A stretch of DNA of 64,000 nucleotides from Acidobacteriaceae bacterium (GTDB taxonomy: Bacteria; Acidobacteriota; Terriglobia; Terriglobales; Acidobacteriaceae). Positions 8,561 to 18,077 of the stretch are shown here, piece after piece (positions within the stretch are counted from its first letter, which is position 1; every line of letters starts with the position of its first letter). The notes beneath the pieces were generated by a model. That model was not told the DNA's origin and did not search any database. It was given only the letters and a program-made list of their open reading frames with translations. The translations under genes and the position numbers were made by a program. The stretch spans positions 6,650 through 70,649 of the forward strand of contig PLSM01000139.1 in NCBI GenBank assembly GCA_003165075.1. The letters run 5' to 3'.

Positions 8561-9781
8561 ATGCGACGCTTCCGCTCTTCGCGTTGGCTTTTGCTGGCGC
8601 TGCTCTTCTCTCTCCTTCCCGCTTTTTCGCACGCACAAGTCACCATCAGTGTGGGTTTCGCTCCGCCCGAACTACCTGTCTATGAACAGCCCTACTGCCC
8701 CGAACCCAACTTGATGTGGGTTCCCGGCTACTGGGCCTATGGCGACGAGGACTACTACTGGGTTCCCGGCACATGGGTCCCGGCTCCCTATGAGGGTGCT
8801 TTGTGGACGCCTCCCTATTGGAGCTGGTTCGGAGGCCACTACGGGTTCCACCGGGGCTACTGGGGCCGGCACGTGGGCTACTACGGCGGAGTGGACTATG
8901 GCTATGGGTATGGCGGCATCGGATTTTCAGGGGGCGAATGGCGCGGCAATCAGTTTGCCTACAATACCGCGGTCATGCGCGTGAATTCGAGCGCCATTCA
9001 TACCACCTACAACGACCGGACGATTGTGGATAGGAACACGATCGCCAACAACAGGCGCGTTTCTTATAACGGTGGCCCGGGCGGGGTTCAGCACGCTGCC
9101 GCGCCCCAGGAGCGGGTTGCCGAGCGCGACCAGCACGTGGCTCCGACCAGGGTCCAGACACAGCACGAGCAAACTGTAAGGAGCGACAAGACCTCCTATG
9201 CCAAGGCGAACGGCGGACAACCGCGGAACGTGGTTGCCGCCAAGCCGATGGGCGGGGAAAATCGCGCTGCACCGGCTGGGGCGAAGACGCAAGCCAGGCC
9301 AGAGGAAAGAGCTGCGCCGCAACAGCATGCAGCACCGCAGCAGCATGCAGCACCGCAGCAGCACGCGGCACCTCAGCAACATACAGCACCTCAGCAACAT
9401 GCAGCACCGCAACAGCATGCAACACCTCAGCAACATGCAGCACCTCAGCAGCACGCAGCACCTCAGCAACGCGCAGCACCTCAGCAGCACGCAGCACCTC
9501 AGCAACGCGCAGCACCTCAGCAACGCGCAGCACCTCAGCAGCACGCAGCACCTGTGGAACACGCTGCACCACAGCAACACGCTGCACCACAGCAAAACGC
9601 TGCACCACAGCAACACGCTGCTCCGCAACAGCATGCAGCACCGCAGCAACGCGCAGCACCTCAGCAGCATGCAGCACCGCAACAGCATGCGGCACCGCAA
9701 CAGCATGCGGCACCGCAACAGCATGCAGCACCGCAACAGCACGCTGCACCCAAGGGGGACTCCAAGCCAAATCGCTTGTAG
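8561..9781 (+). CDS. Exported YXWXPG-repeat protein with a long AAPQQH hexapeptide tail
   Basis: The 406-residue product has a signal peptide (WLLLALLFSLLPAFSHAQ). An aromatic region follows in which the motif W-x-P-G-x-W recurs (MWVPGYW, YWVPGTW, LWTPPYW), as in YXWGXW-repeat proteins of Gram-negative envelopes. A Gly/Tyr-rich stretch (VDYGYGYGGIGFSGG) and a spacer come next, then a tail of 24 near-identical six-residue units AAPQQ(H/R/N). The start is fixed by AGGAGG eight bases before the ATG at 8561; the frame is open for 36 codons upstream but without signal peptide or binding site. The His/Gln/Pro tail may be an extended, metal- or polymer-binding surface; this is inference. A strong terminator follows. 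Confidence 0.8.
   Translation: MRRFRSSRWLLLALLFSLLPAFSHAQVTISVGFAPPELPVYEQPYCPEPNLMWVPGYWAYGDEDYYWVPGTWVPAPYEGALWTPPYWSWFGGHYGFHRGYWGRHVGYYGGVDYGYGYGGIGFSGGEWRGNQFAYNTAVMRVNSSAIHTTYNDRTIVDRNTIANNRRVSYNGGPGGVQHAAAPQERVAERDQHVAPTRVQTQHEQTVRSDKTSYAKANGGQPRNVVAAKPMGGENRAAPAGAKTQARPEERAAPQQHAAPQQHAAPQQHAAPQQHTAPQQHAAPQQHATPQQHAAPQQHAAPQQRAAPQQHAAPQQRAAPQQRAAPQQHAAPVEHAAPQQHAAPQQNAAPQQHAAPQQHAAPQQRAAPQQHAAPQQHAAPQQHAAPQQHAAPQQHAAPKGDSKPNRL
9311..9742 (+). repeat. 24 tandem copies of an 18-bp unit encoding AAPQQH
   Basis: Each unit is 18 bases (about GCAGCACCTCAGCAACAT with third-position changes). All copies stay in frame. Variants at the last codon (CAT, CAC, CGC, AAC) and one degenerate unit (AAPVEH) occur. 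The array spans 432 bases. Because the unit length is a multiple of three, copy-number changes will not shift the frame. The complementary strand is also open across the array, giving false Cys/Leu-rich and Val/Ala-rich reading frames. Confidence 0.95.
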
Positions 9782-9803
9782 CGCTGAAGCCTGGTTCTTA
9801 ATG

Positions 9804-9835
9804 ACAAAGGCCCACAGTTAACCGTGGGCCTTTGT
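9804..9835 (+). terminator. Intrinsic terminator after the hexapeptide-repeat gene
   Basis: A perfect 12-bp stem, ACAAAGGCCCAC (9804-9815) with GTGGGCCTTTGT (9824-9835), with 8-base loop AGTTAACC. It begins 23 bases after the TAG. A T-rich 3' arm makes it a usual rho-independent terminator; symmetry would also allow function in the other direction. Confidence 0.85.
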
Positions 9836-10043
9836 ACACTTCGGCCAAACCACACTCAGGTAGCCGCATCAAAATGAAGAACCGTTCGGTCTTTGCCTCA
9901 TTTTCTCCTCTATCACCGGCAATACGAAAGTTCCTATTTGGTTACTGACCAAGTTGCCCGCAAACCGACCGGAACACAAAGGTTCAAATTGGCAGCAGCA
10001 CCAGGCAAGCCAGTCGATGCTCGTCAAAGTAAGCCGGACTTGA

Positions 10044-11351
10044 ATGAAATCAATGGCCATTTCGACCCGCTTTCAGCTTTTCTTCGTCGCTGCTATTCTG
10101 CTGCCTTGCTTCACTCCCTGCTGTGCTCAGAATCCTGATTCGCAAACGCCATTTCCCTTGTTGGTCGGATACTTTCCTCAGTGGGGTCTCCACTTGGCGC
10201 AACCCTTCTACGTGAAAGTGCTCGTAACTAACAAATCCGCTGAATGGCTCGACCAGATCAACTATGCGCAGGGATCGGTTCGCAACGGCCGCTGCTCGCT
10301 CGCCGATCCCGATGCCGATCTGAGCGCCAGATTCACTCGCCGGAATAGCGTCAACGGCCAAGCAGACGGCTCGAGATCTTCTTTCCGCGGCTATTTTCAC
10401 CAACTTGAGGAACTGAAGCGTCGATACCCGCACTTGAAAGTACTGATTTCGCTTGAGGGCGACGCGCGGGATTTTGCCCAGGATGCGCAAGCTGGAAACC
10501 GAAGCGCGTTTGTTGCTTCCTGTGTCGATACATTCTTGCGCGGCCATTTCGCACCCGGTATCAATAAGCCTGGAATCTTCGACGGATTCGACATTGACTG
10601 GGAATCTCCAAAAGAAGAAGACGCGGCCAACTTTCGGGCATTGATAGAAGAGTTCCGTAGTCAGATGAATGCTGTGCGCCCTGGTTTGCGCCTGGCGATC
10701 GCCGTGGATGAATCGCCGCAGACCTTGTCGGGCACAGATTTCGCTGCCATTGCTCCACTTGTCGATCAGGTGGGCATCATGAGCTACGACTACGCCGGCC
10801 CGTGGAGTCCAACGACCGGATTCCTGGCGCCACTTTTCTCCGCAGACCCGCAGGATTCCCACAATATCGAGCAGAGTATCGCCAACTACGAGGCAGCCGG
10901 TGTGCCTGCAGGAAAGCTGCTTATGGGCCTGCCTTTCTATGGCTACAGTTGGACCGACGTCAAAATTATCAATGACGGCTTATTCCAGATTGGGCATGCA
11001 GTCAAAGAAGATCGCGCGTACAACCAAATCCGAAGCGTTGCTCCCAGCTTCTCTGCCTATCGAGAGGAACGATCGCAGGAGCCCTGGCTTTTCGATGGCA
11101 GGACTTTCTGGACCTATGAAGACCCAGTCTCCATCCGCTTCAAGGCCAGCTACGCTGCATATCAACACCTGGGTGGCGCGATGATTTGGGAACTGAGCGG
11201 AGATACTGCGGACGCCGAGTTACTCAGGATCGCATACAATTCGCTTCGCGATCCGCTTGAGGAGAAAGTCTTCAAAGAACGGACCCGGAAGCGTCCCCTC
11301 AGTAGCGGCGTGCCGACTGCGCGAAAGGAAAGTAGCCCGGCGTCACGCTGA
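10044..11351 (+). CDS. Exported glycoside hydrolase family 18 protein (chitinase-like)
   Basis: 435 aa with an N-terminal signal peptide (FQLFFVAAILLPCFTPCCAQ). The mature protein opens with the first barrel strand LLVGYFPQWG. The GH18 signature DxxDxDxE is present as FDGFDIDWESP near residue 180, with the catalytic Glu retained. Later barrel strands are VGIMSYDYAGPWSP, LLMGLPFYGYSW and GGAMIWELSGDT. Members hydrolyse beta-1,4-linked GlcNAc polymers or bind them. The product is expected in the periplasm or outside the cell. The C-terminal ~40 residues are basic and low in complexity. Starts at 10044 and 10053 are both possible. Confidence 0.9.
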   Translation: MKSMAISTRFQLFFVAAILLPCFTPCCAQNPDSQTPFPLLVGYFPQWGLHLAQPFYVKVLVTNKSAEWLDQINYAQGSVRNGRCSLADPDADLSARFTRRNSVNGQADGSRSSFRGYFHQLEELKRRYPHLKVLISLEGDARDFAQDAQAGNRSAFVASCVDTFLRGHFAPGINKPGIFDGFDIDWESPKEEDAANFRALIEEFRSQMNAVRPGLRLAIAVDESPQTLSGTDFAAIAPLVDQVGIMSYDYAGPWSPTTGFLAPLFSADPQDSHNIEQSIANYEAAGVPAGKLLMGLPFYGYSWTDVKIINDGLFQIGHAVKEDRAYNQIRSVAPSFSAYREERSQEPWLFDGRTFWTYEDPVSIRFKASYAAYQHLGGAMIWELSGDTADAELLRIAYNSLRDPLEEKVFKERTRKRPLSSGVPTARKESSPASR

Positions 11352-11511
11352 CGATGGACACTGCTTTCCATATCGGTCAGCATTGAGCATTCTGTCGAAG
11401 GGCGCCCTGGCGCCCGGTTACTGGATCCGCCAAGGCGGCCCGCCGGCTTTCGTCCTCCGGTAGCAGGCTCCGTAGCCTTCGCAAGGCCAGCGCCATTGAG
11501 TTCTGTTCCGC

Positions 11512-11545
11512 CTCTGCGCGGGGCGATTCCCCGGCCCGCGCAGAG
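11512..11545 (-). terminator. GC-rich stem-loop at the 3' end of the 11553-12284 gene
   Basis: A perfect 11-bp stem, CTCTGCGCGGG with CCCGCGCAGAG, and a 12-base loop, located 8 bases beyond the stop of the minus-strand gene. No T-tract follows on that strand, so it may stabilise the transcript end rather than terminate alone. Confidence 0.5.
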
Positions 11546-11552
11546 TGCCAGG

Positions 11553-12284
11553 TCAATGACCAGTCTTGGGGGGCGTGGCGGTCGCGGCCGGCGGCGTCTG
11601 GGGGGTTGTAGCGGGCGGCTTGCGCTTCCTCACAGCTTTTTTGGCCGGGGGCGGCGCCGGACATGTGGGTACCGGTGCGGGCGTGACGGCGGCCCTGGCG
11701 GCCGCCTGCGCCTGCAGGGTAGTACGCAGGACGGTGACCTGCTTTTCCTGCGCAGCAGCCGTCTCCTGCAATTGAAGGTCAAGCGCGCTGCGTGCCTTCT
11801 GCAGGGTCACCAGGGCCTGCTGCAACGCGGTTACCTGTTCGGCAGGCGCAGAAACCCGCGCTCCCTCTTCGACGCGCAAAAGCACATCATAGAGCGCATC
11901 GACATTGCGCGATAGCGGCAGCACCTGGCTGAGCGCTCCCGGAGCCGCATCGGCATCTTTAAGCAGCGACGGCAGAGTCGTTTGCACATCCCGTTGAATG
12001 TCGCTGATGTTGGCGTTCGCCTCCTCGCGCACCGTGCCTCTTTTCCATTTATCGAGCTTCAGCGCACCGACGGTCTGCTGCACCTTATCGAGTGAAGGCT
12101 GCAGAATCCCCGATGGCGGCGCATCAGGTGCAGGGGGAATCACTCCGGCAGAGGACGTAGAGGGCTCGTGCGCGACCTCGGATTGGGATGGAGCCGGCGG
12201 TCCGCCCGCAGTGGATTGCGCCGCGCCCGCATCGCAAAGCGAACCGAGTAGTGTCAAAACGAGAAATGCTTGTGAAATGCGCAT
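11553..12284 (-). CDS. Exported Ala/Pro-rich protein with central coiled-coil helices
   Basis: 243 aa from the ATG at 12284, which opens a signal peptide (MRISQAFLVLTLLGSLCDAG). A Pro/Ser-rich spacer follows. The centre (about residues 70-195) is strongly helical with heptad-like spacing (LPLSRNVDALYDVLLRVEEG, ALVTLQKARSALDLQLQETA). The end is a Pro/Lys/Thr-rich basic tail with AKKAVRKRKPP. No enzyme motif is visible. Similar Ala-rich exported helical proteins of unknown function are common in acidobacteria. A longer frame to 12311 adds nine residues without support. Confidence 0.65.
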   Translation of the reverse strand: MRISQAFLVLTLLGSLCDAGAAQSTAGGPPAPSQSEVAHEPSTSSAGVIPPAPDAPPSGILQPSLDKVQQTVGALKLDKWKRGTVREEANANISDIQRDVQTTLPSLLKDADAAPGALSQVLPLSRNVDALYDVLLRVEEGARVSAPAEQVTALQQALVTLQKARSALDLQLQETAAAQEKQVTVLRTTLQAQAAARAAVTPAPVPTCPAPPPAKKAVRKRKPPATTPQTPPAATATPPKTGH

Positions 12285-12547
12285 CGATTGTAGATTCCTG
12301 GTCCCGCACATCGAGTTCTAAAGGGGATGCGTGAAAGGCGCCCCGCGGATGCTCCGTCTCAATATATGAACAGCTTCGACCCGCCAAGGCTATGCCTCAC
12401 ACCGAACATCGAAGTCAGGCGCAACAAGAATAACGGAAGTTCCCTCTGAGTCTCCAGGGATTTATGCGAACTGAGATGCGAGTGTGAACAGGAGCTTGGG
12501 AGGCCACCGATGTACATTTCGACCTAAAACAGCAGGCCGAAACCGGC

Positions 12548-14611
12548 TTAGAAGTCGCCCCACGGCAGCGGGTGGCTGAAGAGGTAGCCCTGGAACGAGT
12601 GGCAGCCAAGGGCGGCGAGGAAGGCTCGCTGTTCTTCGGTTTCCACACCCTCGGCAATGACCGACAATCCCATTGCCTTGCTGAAGGCGATAATGGCCTG
12701 CGCCACGGCGCCACTGATCGGATCCACCAGAATCTCTTCCACGAACGACCGGTCGATCTTCATCTGGTCCAGCGGCAAACGCTTCAGGTAGGCCATGGAT
12801 GCGGGGCCCGCGCCAAAATCGTCGAGGGAGAATCGGACGCCATGCGACTTGAGTTCAGTCATCTTGGCGATCACGTCCTCTACCTTGTCCACCAACATGC
12901 TCTCGGTGAGGTCGATCTTGAGGTTCTGAGGATTGGCTCCGGTCCGATCGAGCGTGGTCAGTACATGTTCTACAAACTTGGGTTGGCGGAACTCCCGGGC
13001 GCTTATATTCACGGCGACCGTCAAGTGAGCCCCTTCCCTGCGATTTGCCCAGGACGCAATTTGCGCGCAAGCGGTATCCAGAACCCATTTTCCCAAGGGT
13101 AGAATCAGCCCGGTTTCTTCGGCCAGCGGAACAAAGTCGCATGGAGACACGATTCCGCGCTGCGGATGATTCCACCGAATGAGGGCCTCCGCCCCAATCA
13201 AGAGGCCGCGGTCCACCTGGGGCTGATAGTAAAGCGAGAACTGGTTCTCCTTGATCGCCCGGCGCAGGTCGTCTTCCATGGCGGTGCGCGCATTCACCGA
13301 CGCCTGCAGCGCCGGCGTGAAAAATCGCATCGTGTTGCGCCCGGCCGCCTTGGCCTGGTACATGGCAATATCAGCCTGCTGCAAAACTTCGTTCGTGCTC
13401 TCGCTCTCATTCCCGAAGACCGTGATCCCCATGCTTGAGGTTGTGCTGCATTCGCGCCCTTCAAACACAAACGGCTGATTGATGGCAGCGCGAATCTTTG
13501 CTCCGACCGTCTGCGCCTGGTCCGCGGCAATCTCGGGGGTCTGGCTCAGGTCTTCCAGTATCACCACAAACTCATCGCCGCCCAGTCGCGCAACGGTATC
13601 CACTTCGCGCACGCAACCGGAGATGCGCCGCGCGGTCTCCTGAAGGATCAGATCGCCGACATGGTGGCCCATCGCGTCGTTCAGCGACTTGAAATCATCA
13701 AGGTCGACAAACAGCAGCGCGTGCTTGCAGCGGTTGCGAATGCTCACAATCAGGGCTTGGCGCAACCGCTCCCACAGCAGGCGGCGGTTCGGCAGGCTGG
13801 TCAAACTATCGTAGAAGGCGAGATTCCTGATCTCCTCCTCCTCCGCCTTGGCCGCGGAGATATCCCGTATGAAGATCAGGATGCAAGAAACGCCCTCGAT
13901 CGCGGTGGACGAAGCCGACAATTGCCCCCAGAACACCTCTCCGTTCTTCCTCTTCAAACGGACTTCCAAATCCTGGCAGCCTGAGTCCTGATGCAGCAAT
14001 CCCGACAATCTGCTGCAATCGCCGGCATCCGCCCACATCTCCAGTTCCAGTGACGTTTTCGCTATTACCTCTTCGCGGGCGAAACCCATCACCTCCAGGA
14101 ACGCTGGATTGGCGTCGACAATCGTCCCATTGCTCAATTGGGCAATCAGCACTGCATCAGGACAGGTCTGAAACACTTTGCGGTAGCATTCGTTCCCCGT
14201 GACCTGAACTTTCGCGGGGACGACCGGCGCAATTTCCGCGGTCTTTTGGGAGTCCAGGTCTTCAACGTGAGCAAGCAAATACGAAGCCTTTCCGTCACCG
14301 TTCATTTTCAGCGATGCGGTCACCTTCAGGCGGGTGGAGCTTCCGTCCTTGCGGATATAACGTGTCTCCAGACTTACCTGGTCGGCTTGGCCGCTCCATA
14401 AGCGATTGAATGCCTCGGTCACCGAAGGTCCATCCTCCGGAGTTCTATTTTCCTTGAAGGTCAAACCCGGGACTTGTTCCAGAGGGTAGCCAATGATCTC
14501 AGCAAATCGCGCGTTGCAGGTCAGAATCTCCCCTTCGGGAGAGGCATGGACAATGCCGACTGCAGCTTGTTCAGAGAAATACTCGCGATCTGGTGCAGAG
14601 CCTTCTAGCAT
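12548..14611 (-). CDS. Cyclic-di-GMP enzyme: PAS-PAS-GGDEF-EAL
   Basis: With the ATG at 14611 the product is 687 aa. Two PAS sensor domains come first (AVGIVHASPEGEILTCNARF and FQTCPDAVLIAQLSNGTIVD). A GGDEF domain with intact signature RLGGDEFVVILEDL follows, then an EAL domain with EALIRWNHP, DLTESML and DDFGAGPASMAYLKRLPLDQ. Both catalytic signatures look intact, so it could make or degrade c-di-GMP; the usual DDFGTG is DDFGAG here. No membrane segment is seen, so sensing is cytoplasmic. The frame continues upstream to 14881, but those 90 residues have no PAS similarity and lack a start context. Divergent from acs. Confidence 0.9.
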   Translation of the reverse strand: MLEGSAPDREYFSEQAAVGIVHASPEGEILTCNARFAEIIGYPLEQVPGLTFKENRTPEDGPSVTEAFNRLWSGQADQVSLETRYIRKDGSSTRLKVTASLKMNGDGKASYLLAHVEDLDSQKTAEIAPVVPAKVQVTGNECYRKVFQTCPDAVLIAQLSNGTIVDANPAFLEVMGFAREEVIAKTSLELEMWADAGDCSRLSGLLHQDSGCQDLEVRLKRKNGEVFWGQLSASSTAIEGVSCILIFIRDISAAKAEEEEIRNLAFYDSLTSLPNRRLLWERLRQALIVSIRNRCKHALLFVDLDDFKSLNDAMGHHVGDLILQETARRISGCVREVDTVARLGGDEFVVILEDLSQTPEIAADQAQTVGAKIRAAINQPFVFEGRECSTTSSMGITVFGNESESTNEVLQQADIAMYQAKAAGRNTMRFFTPALQASVNARTAMEDDLRRAIKENQFSLYYQPQVDRGLLIGAEALIRWNHPQRGIVSPCDFVPLAEETGLILPLGKWVLDTACAQIASWANRREGAHLTVAVNISAREFRQPKFVEHVLTTLDRTGANPQNLKIDLTESMLVDKVEDVIAKMTELKSHGVRFSLDDFGAGPASMAYLKRLPLDQMKIDRSFVEEILVDPISGAVAQAIIAFSKAMGLSVIAEGVETEEQRAFLAALGCHSFQGYLFSHPLPWGDF

Positions 14612-15111
14612 TATGGATATCCGATTTAGCGAACGGTTAGCTCGTATTGTATTGATCGCCGATGTGCTTTCAACGATTTGATTTAACCGCAGAGGGCAAA
14701 TGCGACGCCATTCGTAACCACTTTGATCGCGCCTGCGTAATCTAGCATTTAAGGTGTCTGAAGTGAGCCGGTGAAGACTGGACATCGTCTGGCCGAAATC
14801 AGACTCGGTTGCCGGGGCCGGCGAGCAGATTAGTCCCCGTTGGTAACGCACAGCACAGCCATGACGCTGTCCTTTGGTCATGCAGCGGACCGGAGTGCCG
14901 CACCAAGGTTATGTTCCCTTATTCCAGGCGGCGAGTCGCACATCGCTGTTCTGCGCCGTCTCTAGTCGACCGTGTCCCTCCTCTTGCCGGTTGTACCCCT
15001 ACCCCGTTAAAGTGTGTCCCACATGCATTGCACGCGGGAGAGCTGTCTCCTTTGCGCAAGACTGACCGCGGCAGGCGCAGGCTTCTTTTTCCCCTCAAAG
15101 AGGATTTATCC
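14612..15111. other. 500-bp divergent promoter region between the GGDEF/EAL gene and acs
   Basis: No supported gene. Open frames run into it from both flanking genes but without family similarity. AAAGAGGA shortly before the ATG at 15112 is the acs ribosome binding site. I see no strong promoter pair or riboswitch. Confidence 0.5.
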
Positions 15112-17109
15112 ATGTCTTCCACGCATGTTGCCGCCATTCAGAATCCCAATAACGCTATAGCCAATCAGGATATTGACTCGACTTTACGCGAAAACCGCGT
15201 CTTTCCGCCGCCGCCGGAGTTCAGCGCAAAGGCCCACATCCAGAGCCTCGAACAGTACGAGGCCATGTACAAGCAGTCGATTGAGGATCCTGAGGGTTTC
15301 TGGGCCGAGGCGGCCAAAGACCTGCACTGGTTCAAGCCCTGGGACAAGGTGCTGGAATGGAACCTGCCCTGGGCCAAGTGGTTCGTGGGCGGCAAGCTCA
15401 ATCTCAGCTACAACTGCGTCGACCGCCACGCTCTCGGAGCACGCCGCGACAAGACTGCCATCATCTGGGAAGGCGAGCCGGGCGAGATACGCCGCTTGAG
15501 CTACGCCGATCTCCACGCCGAGGTGCAGCGGTTTGCGAACGCCCTCAAGACGCTGGGCATCCGCAAGGGCGACCGCGTGGCCATCTACATGGGCATGACG
15601 CCGGAACTGGCCATCGCCCTGCTGGCCTGCGCCCGCATCGGAGCTGTCCATTCGGTCATCTTCGGCGGATTCGCCGCCAACGCCATCGCCGATCGCGTCA
15701 ACGACTCTTCCTGCGTCGCCATCCTCACCCAGGATTCGAGCTACCGGCGCGGCAACGAAATCAAACTCAAGCAGACGGTGGATGAGGCCATGGCAGCCTG
15801 TCACACCGTGAAGCACGTCGTGGTCTACCAACGCACCGGATCGCCAGTCAAGATGGTGGAAGGCCGCGACCACTGGTGGCATGACCTGGTGGCCCACGCC
15901 GCGCCCGAGTGCCCCGCGGAGCCGCTCGATTCCGAGGACCCGCTCTACATCCTTTACACCTCCGGCACCACCGGCAAACCCAAAGGACTAGTGCACACCA
16001 CTGGCGGCTACGCGGTGCAGACCTACCTAACTTCAAAATATGTCTTCGACCTGCGCGACGAGGATGTCTACTGGTGCACGGCCGATATCGGCTGGGTCAC
16101 GGGCCACTCTTACGTGGTCTATGGCCCGCTTCAGAACGGCGCCACAGTCCTGATGTACGAAGGCGCGCCCAACTGGCCTGACTTTTCTCGCTTTTGGAAG
16201 ATCGTCGACGACCACCGGGTCACCGTCTTCTACACAGCCCCCACCGCCATCCGCGCCTTCATCAAGTGGGGCGACCAGTATGTCGAGAAGTACAAACTCG
16301 ACTCGTTGCGCCTGCTGGGCACAGTCGGCGAGCCCATTAACCCTGAAGCCTGGATGTGGTACCGCGAGAAGATCGGCCATAATCGCTGCCCCATCGTCGA
16401 CACCTGGTGGCAGACTGAGACCGGCTCCATCATGATCGCCCCCATTCCCGGCGCCGTACCGGCCAAGCCCGGCTCGGCCACGCGGCCCTTCTTCGGCATC
16501 CAGCCGGAGGTGGTTACGCGCGAGGGTGTAGCTGTCCCAGCGGGCCACGGCGGGCTGCTGGTGATTCGCAAGCCCTGGCCCTCGATGGCGCGCACCGTCT
16601 ATGGCGACCCGGAGCGATACCAGAAGACCTACTGGAGCGATGTAGAAGGCAGCTATTTTACCGGCGACGGCGCGCGCATGGACGCGGACGGCTACTTCTG
16701 GCTCATGGGCCGCGTAGATGACGTGATCAACGTCAGCGGCCACCGCCTGGGGACGATGGAGGTGGAGTCCGCGCTGGTGGCGCATCCCAAAGTGGCTGAG
16801 GCCGCGGTAGTGGGCCGCCCCGACGGTCTGAAGGGCCAGGCCATCGCAGCCTTTGTCACGCTCGAAAGCGGCAACCAGCCCTCAGAGGAGTTAAAGGACG
16901 AGTTGCGCAAGTGGGTCTCAAAGGAGATCGGCTCCTTGGCCCGGCCAGACGATATCCGCTTCACTGAGGCGCTACCCAAAACCCGCAGCGGCAAAATCAT
17001 GCGCCGCCTGCTGAGGGAATTGGCCACCCACGGCGAAATCAAGGGGGATACGACCACCCTCGAAGACTTCACCGTCATCGCCAAGCTGCGCGAGGCCGAA
17101 GAAGGCTAA
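15112..17109 (+). CDS. acs: Acetyl-CoA synthetase (AMP-forming)
   Basis: Activates acetate to acetyl-AMP and then acetyl-CoA. The 665 aa length fits the family (about 650). Visible motifs are the phosphate-binding loop [20 protein letters not shown], the adenine/acetate site [19 protein letters not shown], the hinge and nucleotide region [20 protein letters not shown] with [18 protein letters not shown], and the C-terminal [16 protein letters not shown]. That last motif holds the lysine that is reversibly acetylated in this family. The start at 15112 follows an AGAGGA site; the frame is open to 14809 but the extra 101 residues lie outside the family. A bidirectional terminator follows. Confidence 0.97.
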   Translation: MSSTHVAAIQNPNNAIANQDIDSTLRENRVFPPPPEFSAKAHIQSLEQYEAMYKQSIEDPEGFWAEAAKDLHWFKPWDKVLEWNLPWAKWFVGGKLNLSYNCVDRHALGARRDKTAIIWEGEPGEIRRLSYADLHAEVQRFANALKTLGIRKGDRVAIYMGMTPELAIALLACARIGAVHSVIFGGFAANAIADRVNDSSCVAILTQDSSYRRGNEIKLKQTVDEAMAACHTVKHVVVYQRTGSPVKMVEGRDHWWHDLVAHAAPECPAEPLDSEDPLYILYTSGTTGKPKGLVHTTGGYAVQTYLTSKYVFDLRDEDVYWCTADIGWVTGHSYVVYGPLQNGATVLMYEGAPNWPDFSRFWKIVDDHRVTVFYTAPTAIRAFIKWGDQYVEKYKLDSLRLLGTVGEPINPEAWMWYREKIGHNRCPIVDTWWQTETGSIMIAPIPGAVPAKPGSATRPFFGIQPEVVTREGVAVPAGHGGLLVIRKPWPSMARTVYGDPERYQKTYWSDVEGSYFTGDGARMDADGYFWLMGRVDDVINVSGHRLGTMEVESALVAHPKVAEAAVVGRPDGLKGQAIAAFVTLESGNQPSEELKDELRKWVSKEIGSLARPDDIRFTEALPKTRSGKIMRRLLRELATHGEIKGDTTTLEDFTVIAKLREAEEG

Positions 17110-17155
17110 GCTGCGACTGCTTTAGTGAAGGTATGCGGGCGAGAGAAGCGCAAGA

Positions 17156-17187
17156 AAAAAGGGGGGAGCGAGTGCTTCCCCCTTTTT
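17156..17187. terminator. Bidirectional intrinsic terminator between acs and the convergent barrel gene
   Basis: AAAAAGGGGGGAGC (17156-17169) pairs with GCTTCCCCCTTTTT (17174-17187) over 14 positions with one G-T wobble and a GAGT loop. The A-run on one side and T-run on the other provide a U-tract for both acs (plus) and the gene ending at 17208 (minus). Confidence 0.9.
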
Positions 17188-17207
17188 GTCTTCACCTGGT
17201 TGGTGCT

Positions 17208-17804
17208 TCAGAATTTGTAAACTACGCCAACCCCGGCGCGCGCATTAAACCGCTCGTGTGGCGAGTCGCCCTGCTGGAACGGAACCACGGTAAACGACGA
17301 GGCAATGTCGTCGCCGTAAACGCGCACCGAAATGCGCGGGGTAAATCTGTACTCCATGCCTGCGCCTGCGCCCCCGGCAAACGACGCATTGGGCGAGATG
17401 GTCACGCCGCCAGTATGCTCCACACCCAACAGGGCATGCGCAAATCCGCTGAGACGCTCGTATAACTGAGCATGGACCACGGGTCCGGCCAGAAACAGAT
17501 CCACAACCGGGCTGCCGACGTTGGAGACAGTCACCGAGCGGATATATTGGCTGCCGTCCACTGTCACTCCGAAGTACCTTCCCCAATCGCGCGTAAGGGA
17601 GAGGGTGTAGCCCTGCAGGCCGCTACGTGACTGGTTGACCTGGTTGAGGCTGGTGTAGCCCCACCCGGCGAAAGCCTCGTATTTGTAAACTGGCTCGGTC
17701 GACACTCTGGCAGGTTTTTCAGGGGCGATCTGGCTCAGGGCCGCCAGCGGCATCAGTACGGCCGGAACCACGGCCAGAATCGTTCGCAGCAACTTTCTCT
17801 TCAA
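17208..17804 (-). CDS. Outer-membrane beta-barrel protein
   Basis: 198 aa. The TTG at 17804 is chosen because GAGGAG lies nine bases before it and it opens directly into a signal peptide (KRKLLRTILAVVPAVLMPLAALSQ). The upstream frame to 17930 has no such features. The mature part shows alternating beta-strand patterns (YKYEAFAGWGYTSLNQ, SGLQGYTLSLTRDWGRYFGV, GGAGAGMEYRFTPRISVRVYG) and ends in the C-terminal aromatic residue usual for outer-membrane insertion (GVGVVYKF). The size fits a small 8-strand OmpA/OmpW-type barrel. Ligand unknown. It shares a terminator with acs. Confidence 0.75.
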   Translation of the reverse strand: MKRKLLRTILAVVPAVLMPLAALSQIAPEKPARVSTEPVYKYEAFAGWGYTSLNQVNQSRSGLQGYTLSLTRDWGRYFGVTVDGSQYIRSVTVSNVGSPVVDLFLAGPVVHAQLYERLSGFAHALLGVEHTGGVTISPNASFAGGAGAGMEYRFTPRISVRVYGDDIASSFTVVPFQQGDSPHERFNARAGVGVVYKF

Positions 17805-18077
17805 TGTGTAACTCTCCTCGATACTGTTCTGGGGCTGCTCAGGGCCATTGTCCAACCTGTCAGTTGTCTCCGTCATTTCACAAAGTGGCCACTTCGCGCG
17901 AGAAGAGCCGCCTTGTGAATTTGTCTTCATTTTGCAGCCACTGGAGAACCGTTCAGCCGCTTCCCGGGTTTTCCCATCAAGCCGGCGCCAAACTCTGTTT
18001 TGCTACGTTCATAGACTATCGTCTGACCCCCCGTTCCATGAAGTGCAGCAGCCATCGAAATGCGAGGCAAACCCACA

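Noticed and set aside
8927-9770. Long minus-strand frames of about 270 codons rich in Cys/Leu or Val/Ala over the hexapeptide array
   Set aside because: They are the mirror of the 18-bp repeat on the coding strand. They have no ribosome binding site, signal or family similarity.
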